From the NCBI RefSeq assembly GCF_034043675.1, contig NZ_JAXCLA010000004.1, positions 620,001-684,000 on the forward strand: a stretch of 64,000 bases of DNA. Reading direction: 5' to 3'. This DNA comes from KK5 sp034043675. Lineage in GTDB: Bacteria > Pseudomonadota > Gammaproteobacteria > Burkholderiales > Burkholderiaceae_C. Position numbers and translations under genes: made by a program. The notes below the pieces were generated by a model. It saw only the letters and a list, made by a program, of their open reading frames with translations. It did not search any database and was not told the DNA's origin. This document shows, piece after piece, positions 1 through 9,036 of this stretch. How positions within the stretch are numbered: position 1 is the first letter of the stretch; every line of letters starts with the position of its first letter.

Positions 1-2830
1 TGCGCAGCGCGCCGCCGGCCGGCGGCTGGCGCACGGGCAGCGACTCTTCGGGCACCAGCCGGCCCAGGTCGCCGGCCGAGGCCGGCGCGCGGGCACCCTG
101 GAGCATCCGCGAGGGGCGCAGCGGCACGTAGGTGGCCGCAGACGCGGCACTGCTGCCGGCGCCGCGCGCGGCCGGCGTGCCCAGCGGCGGCTGCACCGCC
201 AGCAGGGCCGTGTTGCCGGTCTGCAGCAGCTCCAGATAGGCCGGGAAGGCCGCGGGCACGTTGCCCAGGTCGCCGTGCTCGCAATCGAGCTGCCAGGCAC
301 GCACGCCGGGCAGCATCGCGCTGTCCAGCGGCACGCGGCCGTCGCCGGATTCGGCGTTCAGGTAGCTCAGGCCCTGCTCGCCGAACTGCATGCCCGCCGG
401 CGTGAACTTGGCGTGGCCGACCACCAGGCGCAGCTTGTCGGCGAACTTCGGCAGCGCATCGGTGCGCTGCGCGTCGAGCTTGCGGCGCTGCTCCACCGAC
501 TGGTCCAGCACCGCCTGGTCCGGCACACCCCAGCGGTACTGGTTCAGCTGGCCGCCGTCGTCCACATGCCAGAAGTTGTGCTGTTGCACGGCCTTGTAGT
601 CGCGGTCGGCGAGGTCGGCCCAGGTCTGCTGCTTGTCGAGCGCCAGCTGCGGGTCGGTGAGCCCCGCCTGCAGCTCGATGAAGCCGGGGAACTGCGCCAT
701 CATCTGGCGCGCCGAGTGGTCCTGGAACGGCGCGCCGAAATCCACCAGCACGTTGCCGAAGGTGTCGTCGCCCGAGAGCACGCTCATCGGCGCCCAGGAG
801 CCGCCGTTGGGCGTGCCCAGCATCAGCAGCCGCGCGTCCTTGTGCGCCATCAGCCGGTCCCAGGTGGCGGGGCATTCGATCTGCATCGTGCGCGCCAGCA
901 GCCCGCCCATCGAGTGGGCGATCAGCCGCACCGGCTGGCCGCTGGCCTTGCGTGCATCGAGCTTGGCCTCGATGGCCGCGGCCAGCCGCTTCGCCTCGTC
1001 CGCCAGCGGCTTGCGCCAGTCGTAGCCGAAGGGCACGACCTCGTGCGTGGCGCCGAGGAAATCGATCAGCTTGTCGTAGCTGAGGCCCACCGGCCCGTCG
1101 GGGCGCACGCCGTCGCCGGGCTTCAGCTCCAGGCGCTTCAGCCCGTTGAGCACGCGCACGCCCAGCCAGATGCGCTGGTCGCCCACGGCCAGGTTGCTGC
1201 CCAGGATGCCGGGCAGCACGAACACCGCCGGCTTGGCCGCGGCCGGCTGGCCATCGTCCGGCGCCGTGCCGCGCCAGCCCTCGGCGGACAGGCCGGCGGC
1301 AGACATCGGCCCGATGCGCTGGAAGCGCTGCGGCGCGTCGTCGATGAGCCCGCTGACGATGCCCTCGGCGCTCGGCTCGTAGTCGAAGTAGCTGAAGTGC
1401 GAGACCTGGCCGCCCACCGACAGCAGGTAGCTCGCATCGACCCGCCGCGGCGCACCGCCATACATCGAGCTGGTCTGCACGACGAGGTCGTTGTCGGTCC
1501 AGAACAGCGAATCGGCCAGCAGGGTCTTCATCCAGGAGCCGATCGAGTCGCCCTGCATGTCGCCGGCCACCACGCGCAACTGGCCCGGCAGCGGCTCGTC
1601 GGCCGCGTGCAGCCAGGTGATCAGCGGGCTGCCGGGCACCTGCGCGGCCAGGCCGGGGATGGTCTGCTCGCTGGTGCGCTGCTTGGCCACCGCGCCGAGG
1701 AAGCCGACCAGTTCCGGCGCCACCGGCACATGGGCCAGCTCCAAGGTCCACTTGAGCACCGACACATAGGCATCCAGCCGCTTGGAGGCCAGCAGCGTGC
1801 CGCGCGCCGGGCAGGCGACGCGCACGAAGCGCTCGACCTTGATCCCCTTCGCCTTGACGAGCGCGCCGAGCGCCTTCAGCGCCTGCTGCTGGTCCGACGC
1901 CGCGGCGAACAGCGCCAACGCCTCGGTGCTGATGTCGGGCTGGGCACAGACGCGCGCCAGCACCTCGCCGACCAGGCCGCCGCGCGAGTGGCTCAGCAGG
2001 TGCAGCCGCGCGCCGGCGGGCAGCGTCTTCACCAAGGTCAGCGCATTGGCGATCGGGCTCTCGCCCAGGGTCGGGTGGTCGAAGCCGTAGACCCGGTCCG
2101 CGTAGAACGCGAACATCTGGCCGACCAGGTTCGGATGGCTTTCCCAGAGCTTGTGGAAGGTGCCCTGCACCGTCGAGAAAGTGCCGTGCAGCAGCACCAG
2201 CAGCGGGCCGCCATCGGGCGCGGCGGGCACGGCATCGACGCGGGAATCGCTGCCCTTGAGCTTGCCCAGGCCGGTGACGCTCAAGCGGTACACCGCGTTG
2301 TCCACCTGCTCGTCCACCGCCCGGGCGATGCCGCCGGCCGCCAGTTCCGCCGCCTTGTCCTCCACCACGCCGCGCACCAGCTGCAGCGCCGAGATGCGGA
2401 TGCTGCCGAACAGGCCGGCGAGCTTGTCGCTGACCGCGCCGCGCGAAGCCGGCCCGGCAGGCGCGGCCAGTTGCTGCAAGGCCTGCCACTGCAGCGACTC
2501 GGGCACGCCCACCTCGCGCGGCAGCGGCTGCGCGGTGTCGCGCTGGCCGGCCGTCTGCGCCAGCAGCAGGTCGCGCGCGGTCTCGGGGTGCAGCACCAGG
2601 GTCGGCCCGTCGGCCACCTGCAGCACGACGACGTCGCGGCCCGGCTCGGCCTCCACCCGCACCGAGGCCTCGGCATTGCCGCCGCGGCGCGCACCGAGGC
2701 GCACCGAGTGCATCACCTCGCCGCCCAGGCCCGGCACCAGCGGCAGATCGGCCGACACGGCAGCGCCGCCGCCCCCGCGTGTGCCGCCCTGCGCTTCGCC
2801 GCTGAGCAGGAAGCTGATGGTTTCCGCCAT
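1..2830 (-). CDS. Giant tandem alpha/beta-hydrolase (lipase/LCAT-like), 5' part; C-terminus beyond the window
   Basis: Read on the minus strand from ATG at 2830, with AAGGAG eight bases upstream; 943 codons lie in the window without a stop. The translation begins MAETISFLLSGEAQGG. Two nucleophile elbows are visible. The first hydrolase unit has an LLVLLHGTF oxyanion strand near residue 210 and LLSHSRGG near residue 280. The second has an LPGILGSN strand, typical of the lecithin:cholesterol acyltransferase/PGAP1 group, near residue 535 and LIAHSMGG near residue 640. I infer one polypeptide with two serine-hydrolase domains acting on lipids or esters; the substrate is unknown. No signal peptide is seen. 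A Pro/Ala/Ser-rich linker near the left edge suggests a further domain outside the window. It is divergent from mutS. Confidence 0.8.
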   Translation of the reverse strand, partial: MAETISFLLSGEAQGGTRGGGGAAVSADLPLVPGLGGEVMHSVRLGARRGGNAEASVRVEAEPGRDVVVLQVADGPTLVLHPETARDLLLAQTAGQRDTAQPLPREVGVPESLQWQALQQLAAPAGPASRGAVSDKLAGLFGSIRISALQLVRGVVEDKAAELAAGGIARAVDEQVDNAVYRLSVTGLGKLKGSDSRVDAVPAAPDGGPLLVLLHGTFSTVQGTFHKLWESHPNLVGQMFAFYADRVYGFDHPTLGESPIANALTLVKTLPAGARLHLLSHSRGGLVGEVLARVCAQPDISTEALALFAAASDQQQALKALGALVKAKGIKVERFVRVACPARGTLLASKRLDAYVSVLKWTLELAHVPVAPELVGFLGAVAKQRTSEQTIPGLAAQVPGSPLITWLHAADEPLPGQLRVVAGDMQGDSIGSWMKTLLADSLFWTDNDLVVQTSSMYGGAPRRVDASYLLSVGGQVSHFSYFDYEPSAEGIVSGLIDDAPQRFQRIGPMSAAGLSAEGWRGTAPDDGQPAAAKPAVFVLPGILGSNLAVGDQRIWLGVRVLNGLKRLELKPGDGVRPDGPVGLSYDKLIDFLGATHEVVPFGYDWRKPLADEAKRLAAAIEAKLDARKASGQPVRLIAHSMGGLLARTMQIECPATWDRLMAHKDARLLMLGTPNGGSWAPMSVLSGDDTFGNVLVDFGAPFQDHSARQMMAQFPGFIELQAGLTDPQLALDKQQTWADLADRDYKAVQQHNFWHVDDGGQLNQYRWGVPDQAVLDQSVEQRRKLDAQRTDALPKFADKLRLVVGHAKFTPAGMQFGEQGLSYLNAESGDGRVPLDSAMLPGVRAWQLDCEHGDLGNVPAAFPAYLELLQTGNTALLAVQPPLGTPAARGAGSSAASAATYVPLRPSRMLQGARAPASAGDLGRLVPEESLPVRQPPAGGALR

Positions 2831-2843
2831 GGTCTCGTCTCCT

Positions 2844-2859
2844 TGGGGTCAGGTCTTGA
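2844..2859 (+). repeat. Dispersed short repeat GGGGTCAGGTCTTGA, copy 1
   Basis: A 15-base word GGGGTCAGGTCTTGA in the 5' leader of the giant hydrolase. It recurs exactly, inverted, at 26612-26626, and with one change at 24045-24059. All three copies are intergenic. Confidence 0.4.
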
Positions 2860-2907
2860 TGCTTCGCTTGCTCGGACGGCGCTTGTCGGGGCGCTTCTTG
2901 ACGGGTC

Positions 2908-2937
2908 AGTTTAGGAAGCGCGTTACGGCAGCGTCAA
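2908..2937 (-). promoter_or_regulatory. Sigma-70-like promoter for the giant hydrolase
   Basis: On the minus strand TTGACG (2937-2932) is followed after 18 bases by TAAACT (2913-2908), about 80 bases upstream of the ATG at 2830. The -10 lies in a perfect inverted repeat, CAGTTTAG (2907-2914) with CTAAACTG (2949-2956). A second TAAACT therefore faces mutS, but I see no good -35 for it. Confidence 0.4.
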
Positions 2938-2966
2938 CGTCAATCCGTCTAAACTGCGGCCCGCAG

Positions 2967-2989
2967 GAGCCCTCGCCCGACGAGGGCTC
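2967..2989 (+). other. Perfect 9-bp hairpin in the mutS leader
   Basis: GAGCCCTCG (2967-2975) and CGAGGGCTC (2981-2989) form a perfect stem with a five-base loop, followed by TGTTCATTTCTG. It resembles an intrinsic terminator or attenuator placed 35 bases before the mutS start, but the T-run is broken. Its role is not known. Confidence 0.45.
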
Positions 2990-3023
2990 TGTTCATTTCT
3001 GCGCCCCTGCCCTTACCCGCCCC

Positions 3024-5606
3024 ATGAGCCAAGCCCCGGATTTCTCGGCCCACACGCCGGTCATGCAGCAATATTTCCGCCTGAAGGCGGACCATCCGGA
3101 CTCGCTCGTGTTCTTCCGTATGGGGGACTTCTACGAGGTCTTCTACGACGACGCGCGTAAGTGCAACCAGTTGCTGGACATCACGATCACCACGCGCGGC
3201 CAGAGCGGCGGCGCGCCGGTGGTGATGGCGGGCGTGCCTGTGCATGCGCTGGAGTCCTATCTCGCCAAGCTGATCAAGCTGGGCGAGGCGGTGGCGATCG
3301 CCGAGCAGGTCGGCGACGTGGCCACGGCCAAGGGCCCGGTCGAGCGCAAGGTGATGCGCATCGTCACGCCCGGCACGGTGACCGACGGCGAACTGCTGGA
3401 CGAGAAGCAGGATTCGGTGCTGCTGGCGGTGGTCAGTCAGGGGAAAACGTTAGGCCTGGCCTGGCTGTCGATCACCGCCGGGCAACTGGGTCTGGCCGAA
3501 TGCGCCGAGCGGGAGCTGCCCTCGTGGCTGTCGCGCCTGAACCCGGCCGAGGTGCTGGTGGACCGCGAGAAGCAGCCGGCCGCCGTGCTCGCCGCGCGCG
3601 CGCCGATCACGAACCGGCCGGGCTGGCAGTTCGACAGCACGCTGGGCACCCGCAAGCTCTGCGAGCAACTGGGCGTGGCCAGCCTGCAGGGCTACAACGC
3701 GCAGTCGCTCACCGCGGCCCAGGCCGCGGCCGCCGCGCTGCTGAGCTATGCCGAACACACGCAGGGCCGCGCGCTGGCCCACGTCAAGAGCCTCACGGTG
3801 CAGCGCGCCAGCGAGCTGCTGGACCTGCCGCCCGCCACGCAGCGCAATCTGGAGCTGACCGTCACGCTGCGCGGCGAGACGGCGCCGACCCTGCTCTCGG
3901 TCATCGACAGCTGCCGCACCGGCATGGGCAGCCGCGCGCTGCGCCAGTGGCTGCTGTACCCGAAGCGCGCGCGCAACGAAGCGATGTTCCGGCACGAGGC
4001 CATCGCCGCGCTGATGGCGGCCGGCCCGGAGCCGCTGCGCGAGGCGCTGCGGCACGTGTCCGACGTCGAGCGCATCGCCGCCCGCGTCGCCCTGCGCCAG
4101 GTGCGCCCGCGCGAGCTGACCGGCCTGCGCGCCACCTTGCAGACCCTGCCCGAGCTGCGCGAGACCCTGCCCGCCGACGGCGGCCTGCTGGACCATCTGG
4201 CCGAAGGCCTGCTGGCCTCCCCGCACATCGAGGAACTGCTGCGCCGCGCGATCGCCGAGGAGCCGGCCGTGCTGATGCGCGACGGCGGCGTGATCGCCGA
4301 CGGCTTCGATGCCGCGCTGGACGAGCTGCGCGGCATCCAGAACAACTGCGACGCCTTCCTGCTGGACCTGGAGACGCGCGAGCGCGCCCGCACCGGCATC
4401 GCCAACCTGCGGGTGCAGTTCAACAAGGTCCACGGCTTCTACATCGAGGTCACGCAGGGTCAGGTCGACAAGGTGCCGATGGACTACCAGCGCCGCCAGA
4501 CCTTGAAGAACGCCGAGCGCTACATCACGCCGGAGCTGAAGACCTTCGAGGACAAGGCGCTGTCGGCCAACGAGCGGGCGCTGGCGCGCGAGAAGTACCT
4601 GTACGAGCAGCTGATCGACCAGCTGACCGAGGAACTGCCGGCGCTGGTCGCGCTGGGCCGTTCACTGGCCAGCCTGGATGCGCTGGCCGCGCTGGCCGAG
4701 CGCGCCGGCACCTTGCGCTGGTGCCGGCCGGAGTTCGTCAACCAGCCGGCGATCGACATCACGGCGGGCCGGCATCCGGTCGTCGAATCGCGGCTGCGCG
4801 AGACCGGCGGCGGCGAGTTCATGGCCAACGACTGCCGGCTCGACGCCCGCACGCGCATGCTGATGATCACCGGCCCGAACATGGGCGGTAAATCGACATT
4901 CATGCGCCAGGTGGCGCTGATCTCGCTGCTCGCCGCGATGGGCTCCTTCGTGCCGGCCGACGCCTGCCGGCTGGGGCCGATGGACGCGATCCACACCCGC
5001 ATCGGCGCGGCCGACGACCTGGCCAACGCGCAGTCCACCTTCATGCTGGAGATGACCGAGGGCGCGGCCATCCTGCACGGCGCGACCGACCAGTCGCTGG
5101 TGCTGATGGACGAGATCGGCCGCGGCACCTCCACCTTCGACGGCCTGGCCCTGGCCAGTGCCATCGCCTCGCACCTGCACGACAAGAGCCGCTCGTTCAC
5201 GCTCTTCGCCACGCACTACTTCGAGCTGACCGAGTTCCCGGCCAAGCACAGCCAGGCGATCAACTGCCACGTGTCGGCGGTGGAGAGCGGCGAGGACATC
5301 GTGTTCCTGCACGAGATCCAGCCCGGCCCGGCCAGCCGCAGCTACGGCGTCCAGGTGGCACGCCTGGCGGGCATGCCGGCCTCGCTGGTGCGCCAGGCGC
5401 GTGCGACGCTGGAGGCGCTGGAGGCCAAGGCCGCGGCGGGCGATGCGCAGATCGACCTGTTCGCCGCGCCGCCGCCCGCCCCGGCCGCAGCCACGGCCGA
5501 GCCGAGCCCGCTGCAGGAAGCGATGGACGCCGTCGACCCCGATGCCCTCACCCCGCGCGAGGCGCTCGATCTGGTTTACAAGCTCAAGAAATTGAGCCTG
5601 CCATGA
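3024..5606 (+). CDS. mutS: DNA mismatch repair ATPase MutS
   Basis: 860 residues from ATG 3024, the usual MutS length. MutS binds mismatches and small loops as a dimer and recruits MutL. The N-terminal mismatch-recognition segment FFRMGDFYEVFYDDA carries the Phe-X-Glu wedge (FYE, near residue 40). The C-terminal ABC-type ATPase has a Walker A loop, TGPNMGGKST, near residue 620 and a Walker B/signature segment, DEIGRGTSTFDG, near residue 700. A helix-turn-helix dimerisation tail follows a Pro/Ala linker. I chose ATG 3024 because MSQAPDFSAHTPVMQQYF matches the start of the family; the frame stays open upstream but is not conserved-looking there. It overlaps the next gene by four bases (ATGA), so the two are probably co-transcribed. 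Confidence 0.97.
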   Translation: MSQAPDFSAHTPVMQQYFRLKADHPDSLVFFRMGDFYEVFYDDARKCNQLLDITITTRGQSGGAPVVMAGVPVHALESYLAKLIKLGEAVAIAEQVGDVATAKGPVERKVMRIVTPGTVTDGELLDEKQDSVLLAVVSQGKTLGLAWLSITAGQLGLAECAERELPSWLSRLNPAEVLVDREKQPAAVLAARAPITNRPGWQFDSTLGTRKLCEQLGVASLQGYNAQSLTAAQAAAAALLSYAEHTQGRALAHVKSLTVQRASELLDLPPATQRNLELTVTLRGETAPTLLSVIDSCRTGMGSRALRQWLLYPKRARNEAMFRHEAIAALMAAGPEPLREALRHVSDVERIAARVALRQVRPRELTGLRATLQTLPELRETLPADGGLLDHLAEGLLASPHIEELLRRAIAEEPAVLMRDGGVIADGFDAALDELRGIQNNCDAFLLDLETRERARTGIANLRVQFNKVHGFYIEVTQGQVDKVPMDYQRRQTLKNAERYITPELKTFEDKALSANERALAREKYLYEQLIDQLTEELPALVALGRSLASLDALAALAERAGTLRWCRPEFVNQPAIDITAGRHPVVESRLRETGGGEFMANDCRLDARTRMLMITGPNMGGKSTFMRQVALISLLAAMGSFVPADACRLGPMDAIHTRIGAADDLANAQSTFMLEMTEGAAILHGATDQSLVLMDEIGRGTSTFDGLALASAIASHLHDKSRSFTLFATHYFELTEFPAKHSQAINCHVSAVESGEDIVFLHEIQPGPASRSYGVQVARLAGMPASLVRQARATLEALEAKAAAGDAQIDLFAAPPPAPAAATAEPSPLQEAMDAVDPDALTPREALDLVYKLKKLSLP

Positions 5607-6442
5607 ACGCCAAGACGATCGTCTTCTCCCACGCCAACGGCTTCCCCGCCGGCTGCTACCGCGTGCTCTTCGAGGTCTGGGAGAAGGCCGGCTGGCAGGT
5701 CCGCGCGCTGCCCTACTTCGGGCACGACCCGGCCTACCCGGTCACCAGCAACTGGCGCCACCTGCGCGACCAGTTGATCCGCTTCATCGACGACGAGGTG
5801 AAGCCCGCCGCGCCCGTGATGCTGGCGGGCCATTCGCTGGGCGGCATCCTGAGCCTGCTGGCCGCCTGCAAGCGGCCGGACTTGACGCAAGGCCTGCTGA
5901 TGCTCGACAGCCCGATCATCAGCGGCTGGCGCGCCCACAGCATCCAGGTGATGAAGGCCACCCGGCTGATGCACCGCGTCTCGCCCGGCAAGATCTCCGC
6001 GCAGCGCCGCCACGAATGGCCGTCGCGCGCCGCCGTGCAGGAGCATTTCGCCGCCAAGCACAAGTTCGCCCGCTGGGACCCGCGCGTGCTGGCCGACTAC
6101 GTCGCCAGCGGCTTCGAGGAACGCGAGGACGGCAAGACCCACCTGCTGTTCCGCCGCGAGATCGAGACCCGCATCTACGACACCCTGCCCCATCACCTCG
6201 ACACGCTGCTGAAGCGCCACCCGCCGCAATGCCCGGTCGGCTTCGTCGCCGGCACGCAGTCCGAGGAACTCCGCCAGGCCGGCGCCGCCGCCTCCAAGGC
6301 GCTGGCGCGCCGGCATTTCGCATGGATGGAAGGCACGCACCTGTATCCGTTCGAGCGGCCGGACGATACGGCCGCGCTGGCCTTGCAGATGTTCGAGGCC
6401 TTTCAGGTCGAGTCGCAAACGGGAAAAGCGCCCTCGCTATAA
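5603..6442 (+). CDS. Alpha/beta-fold hydrolase
   Basis: 279 residues. It opens with a beta strand and oxyanion segment, IVFSHANGFPAG, and has a clear nucleophile elbow AGHSLGG near residue 75, so a serine hydrolase is expected. The catalytic His is probably in the late segment EGTHLYPFE. No signal peptide, so cytoplasmic. Its ATG overlaps the mutS stop (ATGA), implying translational coupling, although no functional link to mismatch repair is evident. The substrate is unknown; an esterase or lipase-like activity is the safest statement. A TATAAT box for pyrG overlaps its last codons and stop. Confidence 0.8.
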   Translation: MNAKTIVFSHANGFPAGCYRVLFEVWEKAGWQVRALPYFGHDPAYPVTSNWRHLRDQLIRFIDDEVKPAAPVMLAGHSLGGILSLLAACKRPDLTQGLLMLDSPIISGWRAHSIQVMKATRLMHRVSPGKISAQRRHEWPSRAAVQEHFAAKHKFARWDPRVLADYVASGFEEREDGKTHLLFRREIETRIYDTLPHHLDTLLKRHPPQCPVGFVAGTQSEELRQAGAAASKALARRHFAWMEGTHLYPFERPDDTAALALQMFEAFQVESQTGKAPSL

Positions 6443-6443
6443 T
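6438..6443 (+). promoter_or_regulatory. -10 element of a likely pyrG promoter
   Basis: A consensus TATAAT overlaps the stop codon of the upstream hydrolase, 43 bases before the pyrG ATG. No convincing -35 hexamer is present at the right distance, so the assignment rests on the -10 alone. Confidence 0.4.
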
Positions 6444-6486
6444 CGCAATTTCCCACCACAGCGTTCTCCTCTGAACGCTGCAAGAC

Positions 6487-8151
6487 ATGACCAAATACGT
6501 CTTCGTCACTGGCGGTGTGGTGTCCTCTCTCGGCAAGGGCATCGCGTCGGCCTCGCTGGCTGCCATCCTCGAATCGCGCGGCCTCAAAGTCACCCTCATC
6601 AAGCTCGATCCGTACATCAACGTCGACCCCGGCACGATGTCACCGTTCCAGCACGGCGAGGTGTTCGTCACCGACGACGGCGCTGAAACCGACCTCGACC
6701 TCGGCCACTACGAGCGCTTCATCACCACACGGATGAAGAAGAGCAACAACTTCACCACCGGGCAGATCTACATGTCCGTGCTGGAGAAGGAACGTCGCGG
6801 CGACTATCTCGGCAAGACCGTGCAGGTGATCCCGCACATCACCAACGAGATGCAGGAATTCATCCGCCGCGGCGCGGGCCAGAACACGCCCGATGCGGTG
6901 GACGTGGCCATCGTCGAGATCGGCGGCACCGTCGGCGACATCGAGTCCCTGCCCTTCCTGGAAGCGGCGCGCCAGATGAGCCTGAAGGCCGGCCCGAACA
7001 ACGTCGCCTTCGTCCACCTGACCTACGTGCCCTGGATCGCCGCCGCCGGCGAGCTGAAGACCAAGCCCACGCAGCACACGGTGCAGAAGCTGCGCGAAAT
7101 CGGTATCCAGCCGGACGCGCTGATCTGCCGCGCCGACCGCCGCATCCCCGACGACGAGCGCGAGAAGATCTCGCTGTTCACGAACGTGCCCGAGTACGGC
7201 GTGATCTCGATGTGGGACGTCAACACGATCTACAAGGTGCCGCGCGTGCTGCACGAGCAGGGCCTGGACCAGCTGATCTGCACCAAGCTGCAGCTCAACA
7301 CCAAGTCCGCCGATCTGCGCCGCTGGGACACGCTGGTGCACGAGGTGGAGAACCCCGCGCGCCAGGTCACGATCGCGATGGCCGGCAAGTACACCGACCT
7401 GTCCGACTCGTACAAGTCGCTGAACGAAGCGCTGCGCCACGCCGGCATCCACAACCACGCCGGCGTGAAGATCGAGTACGTCGACTCGGAAATGCTGAGC
7501 GCGGAGAACATCAGCCAGCTCGCGCAATACGACGCGGTGCTGGTGCCCGGCGGCTTCGGCAAGCGCGGTGTCGAGGGCAAGATCCTCGCCGCCCAGTTCG
7601 CCCGCGAGCACAAGATCCCCTACCTGGGCATCTGCCTGGGCATGCAGGTCGCGACGATCGAATACGCGCGCCACATGGCCGGCCTGACGAACGCCAACTC
7701 CACCGAGTTCGATTCCGCCACACCGCACCCGGTGATCGCGCTGATCGACGAGTGGCAGGACGCCGACGGCACGATCCAGAAGCGCGACGAGAAGAGCGAC
7801 CTCGGCGGCACGATGCGCCTGGGCGCGCAGAGCTCCGACGTCAAGCCCGAAACGCTGGCCTACGAGATCTACGGCCCGGTCGTCACCGAGCGCCACCGCC
7901 ACCGCTACGAGGCCAACGAGCACTACCTCGACCGCCTGCAGCAGGCCGGCTTGGTGATCTCGGCGATCACGCAGCGCGAGAAACTGACCGAGATGGTCGA
8001 GCTGCCCAAGGGCGTCCACCCCTGGTACGTCGGCGTGCAGTTCCACCCCGAGTTCAAGTCCACGCCCTGGGGCGGCCACCCGCTGTTCACGGCCTTCATC
8101 AAGGCGGCGCTGGAGCACAAGGCCGAGCACGCGCAAGGCCAGGGAGCCTGA
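6487..8151 (+). CDS. pyrG: CTP synthase (glutamine-hydrolysing)
   Basis: 554 residues, normal length. It makes CTP from UTP, ATP and glutamine-derived ammonia, the last step of pyrimidine nucleotide synthesis. The N-terminal synthetase domain begins MTKYVFVTGGVVSSLGKGI, with the P-loop-like GGVVSSLGKG. The C-terminal class I glutamine amidotransferase domain has the nucleophile Cys in YLGICLGMQ near residue 380 and the His/Glu pair in VQFHPEF near residue 518. The ATG follows a poor ribosome-binding site. Its stop overlaps an ATG before kdsA (TGATG), and pyrG-kdsA-eno is a conserved proteobacterial order. Confidence 0.98.
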   Translation: MTKYVFVTGGVVSSLGKGIASASLAAILESRGLKVTLIKLDPYINVDPGTMSPFQHGEVFVTDDGAETDLDLGHYERFITTRMKKSNNFTTGQIYMSVLEKERRGDYLGKTVQVIPHITNEMQEFIRRGAGQNTPDAVDVAIVEIGGTVGDIESLPFLEAARQMSLKAGPNNVAFVHLTYVPWIAAAGELKTKPTQHTVQKLREIGIQPDALICRADRRIPDDEREKISLFTNVPEYGVISMWDVNTIYKVPRVLHEQGLDQLICTKLQLNTKSADLRRWDTLVHEVENPARQVTIAMAGKYTDLSDSYKSLNEALRHAGIHNHAGVKIEYVDSEMLSAENISQLAQYDAVLVPGGFGKRGVEGKILAAQFAREHKIPYLGICLGMQVATIEYARHMAGLTNANSTEFDSATPHPVIALIDEWQDADGTIQKRDEKSDLGGTMRLGAQSSDVKPETLAYEIYGPVVTERHRHRYEANEHYLDRLQQAGLVISAITQREKLTEMVELPKGVHPWYVGVQFHPEFKSTPWGGHPLFTAFIKAALEHKAEHAQGQGA

Positions 8152-8153
8152 TG

Positions 8154-9011
8154 ATGAAACTCTGCGGATTCGATGTCGGCATCGACAAGCCCTTCTTCCT
8201 GATCGCCGGCACCTGCTCGATCGAAGGGATGGAGATCACGCTGGACGTGGCCGGCCGTCTGAAGGAAGCCTGCACGGCGCTGGGCATCCCGCTGATCTAC
8301 AAGGGCTCTTTCGACAAGGCCAACAGATCGTCCGGCACCAGCAAGCGCGGTGTCGGCATGGAGGCGGGCCTGAAGATCCTCGACGAGGTGCGCCGCGTGC
8401 ACGGCCTCCCGATCCTGACCGACGTCCATGACGCTAGCCAGGTGGCCGAGGTCGCCGTCGTCGTCGACGTGCTGCAGACGCCGGCCTTCCTGTGCCGCCA
8501 GACCGACTTCATCCGCGCCGTGGCGCAGTCGGGCAAGCCGGTCAACATCAAGAAGGGCCAGTTCCTCGCGCCCTGGGACATGAAGAACGTCATCGACAAG
8601 GCCCGCGCCGCCGCTGCGGAAGTGGGCCTGCCCGAGGACAGCTTCCTGGCCTGCGAGCGTGGCGTCAGCTTCGGCTACAACAATCTGGTGGCCGACATGA
8701 CCAGCCTGGCGGAGATGCGCAACACCGGCGCGCCGGTCGTGTTCGACGTGACCCACTCGGTGCAGAAGCCCGGCGGCCTCGGCGGCTCCAGCGGCGGCGT
8801 GCGCGAGATGGTGCCGGTGCTGGCCCGTGCCGGCGTGGGCGTCGGCGTGGCGGGCCTTTTCATGGAAACGCACCCGAACCCGGCCGAGGCCTTCAGCGAT
8901 GGCCCCAACGCCGTGCCGCTGAAGCACATGAAGACTTTGCTGGAGCAACTGGTGGCCTTGGACCGCATCGTCAAGGCGCAACCGCTGCTTGAGAACGACT
9001 TTTCCTGCTAA
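8154..9011 (+). CDS. kdsA: 3-deoxy-8-phosphooctulonate (KDO-8-P) synthase
   Basis: 285 residues. It condenses phosphoenolpyruvate with arabinose 5-phosphate to KDO 8-phosphate for the inner core of lipopolysaccharide, so a Gram-negative envelope is implied. The TIM-barrel family motifs are clear: YKGSFDKANRSS near residue 55, KKGQFLAPWDM near residue 135 and FDVTHSVQKPGG near residue 200. Two adjacent ATGs exist at 8151 and 8154; GGGAG upstream is better spaced for 8154, and MKLCGFDVG fits the family start. It overlaps or abuts the pyrG stop, so it is expected to be coupled to pyrG. Confidence 0.97.
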   Translation: MKLCGFDVGIDKPFFLIAGTCSIEGMEITLDVAGRLKEACTALGIPLIYKGSFDKANRSSGTSKRGVGMEAGLKILDEVRRVHGLPILTDVHDASQVAEVAVVVDVLQTPAFLCRQTDFIRAVAQSGKPVNIKKGQFLAPWDMKNVIDKARAAAAEVGLPEDSFLACERGVSFGYNNLVADMTSLAEMRNTGAPVVFDVTHSVQKPGGLGGSSGGVREMVPVLARAGVGVGVAGLFMETHPNPAEAFSDGPNAVPLKHMKTLLEQLVALDRIVKAQPLLENDFSC

Positions 9012-9036
9012 GTAACGGAACAGTGGAGACTGCGGA

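Noticed and set aside
275..2914. Long open frame on the plus strand opposite the giant hydrolase
   Set aside because: Its translation is Arg/His/Gln/Leu-rich low-complexity sequence typical of antisense frames in GC-rich DNA. The minus strand carries recognisable hydrolase motifs, a Shine-Dalgarno and a promoter.
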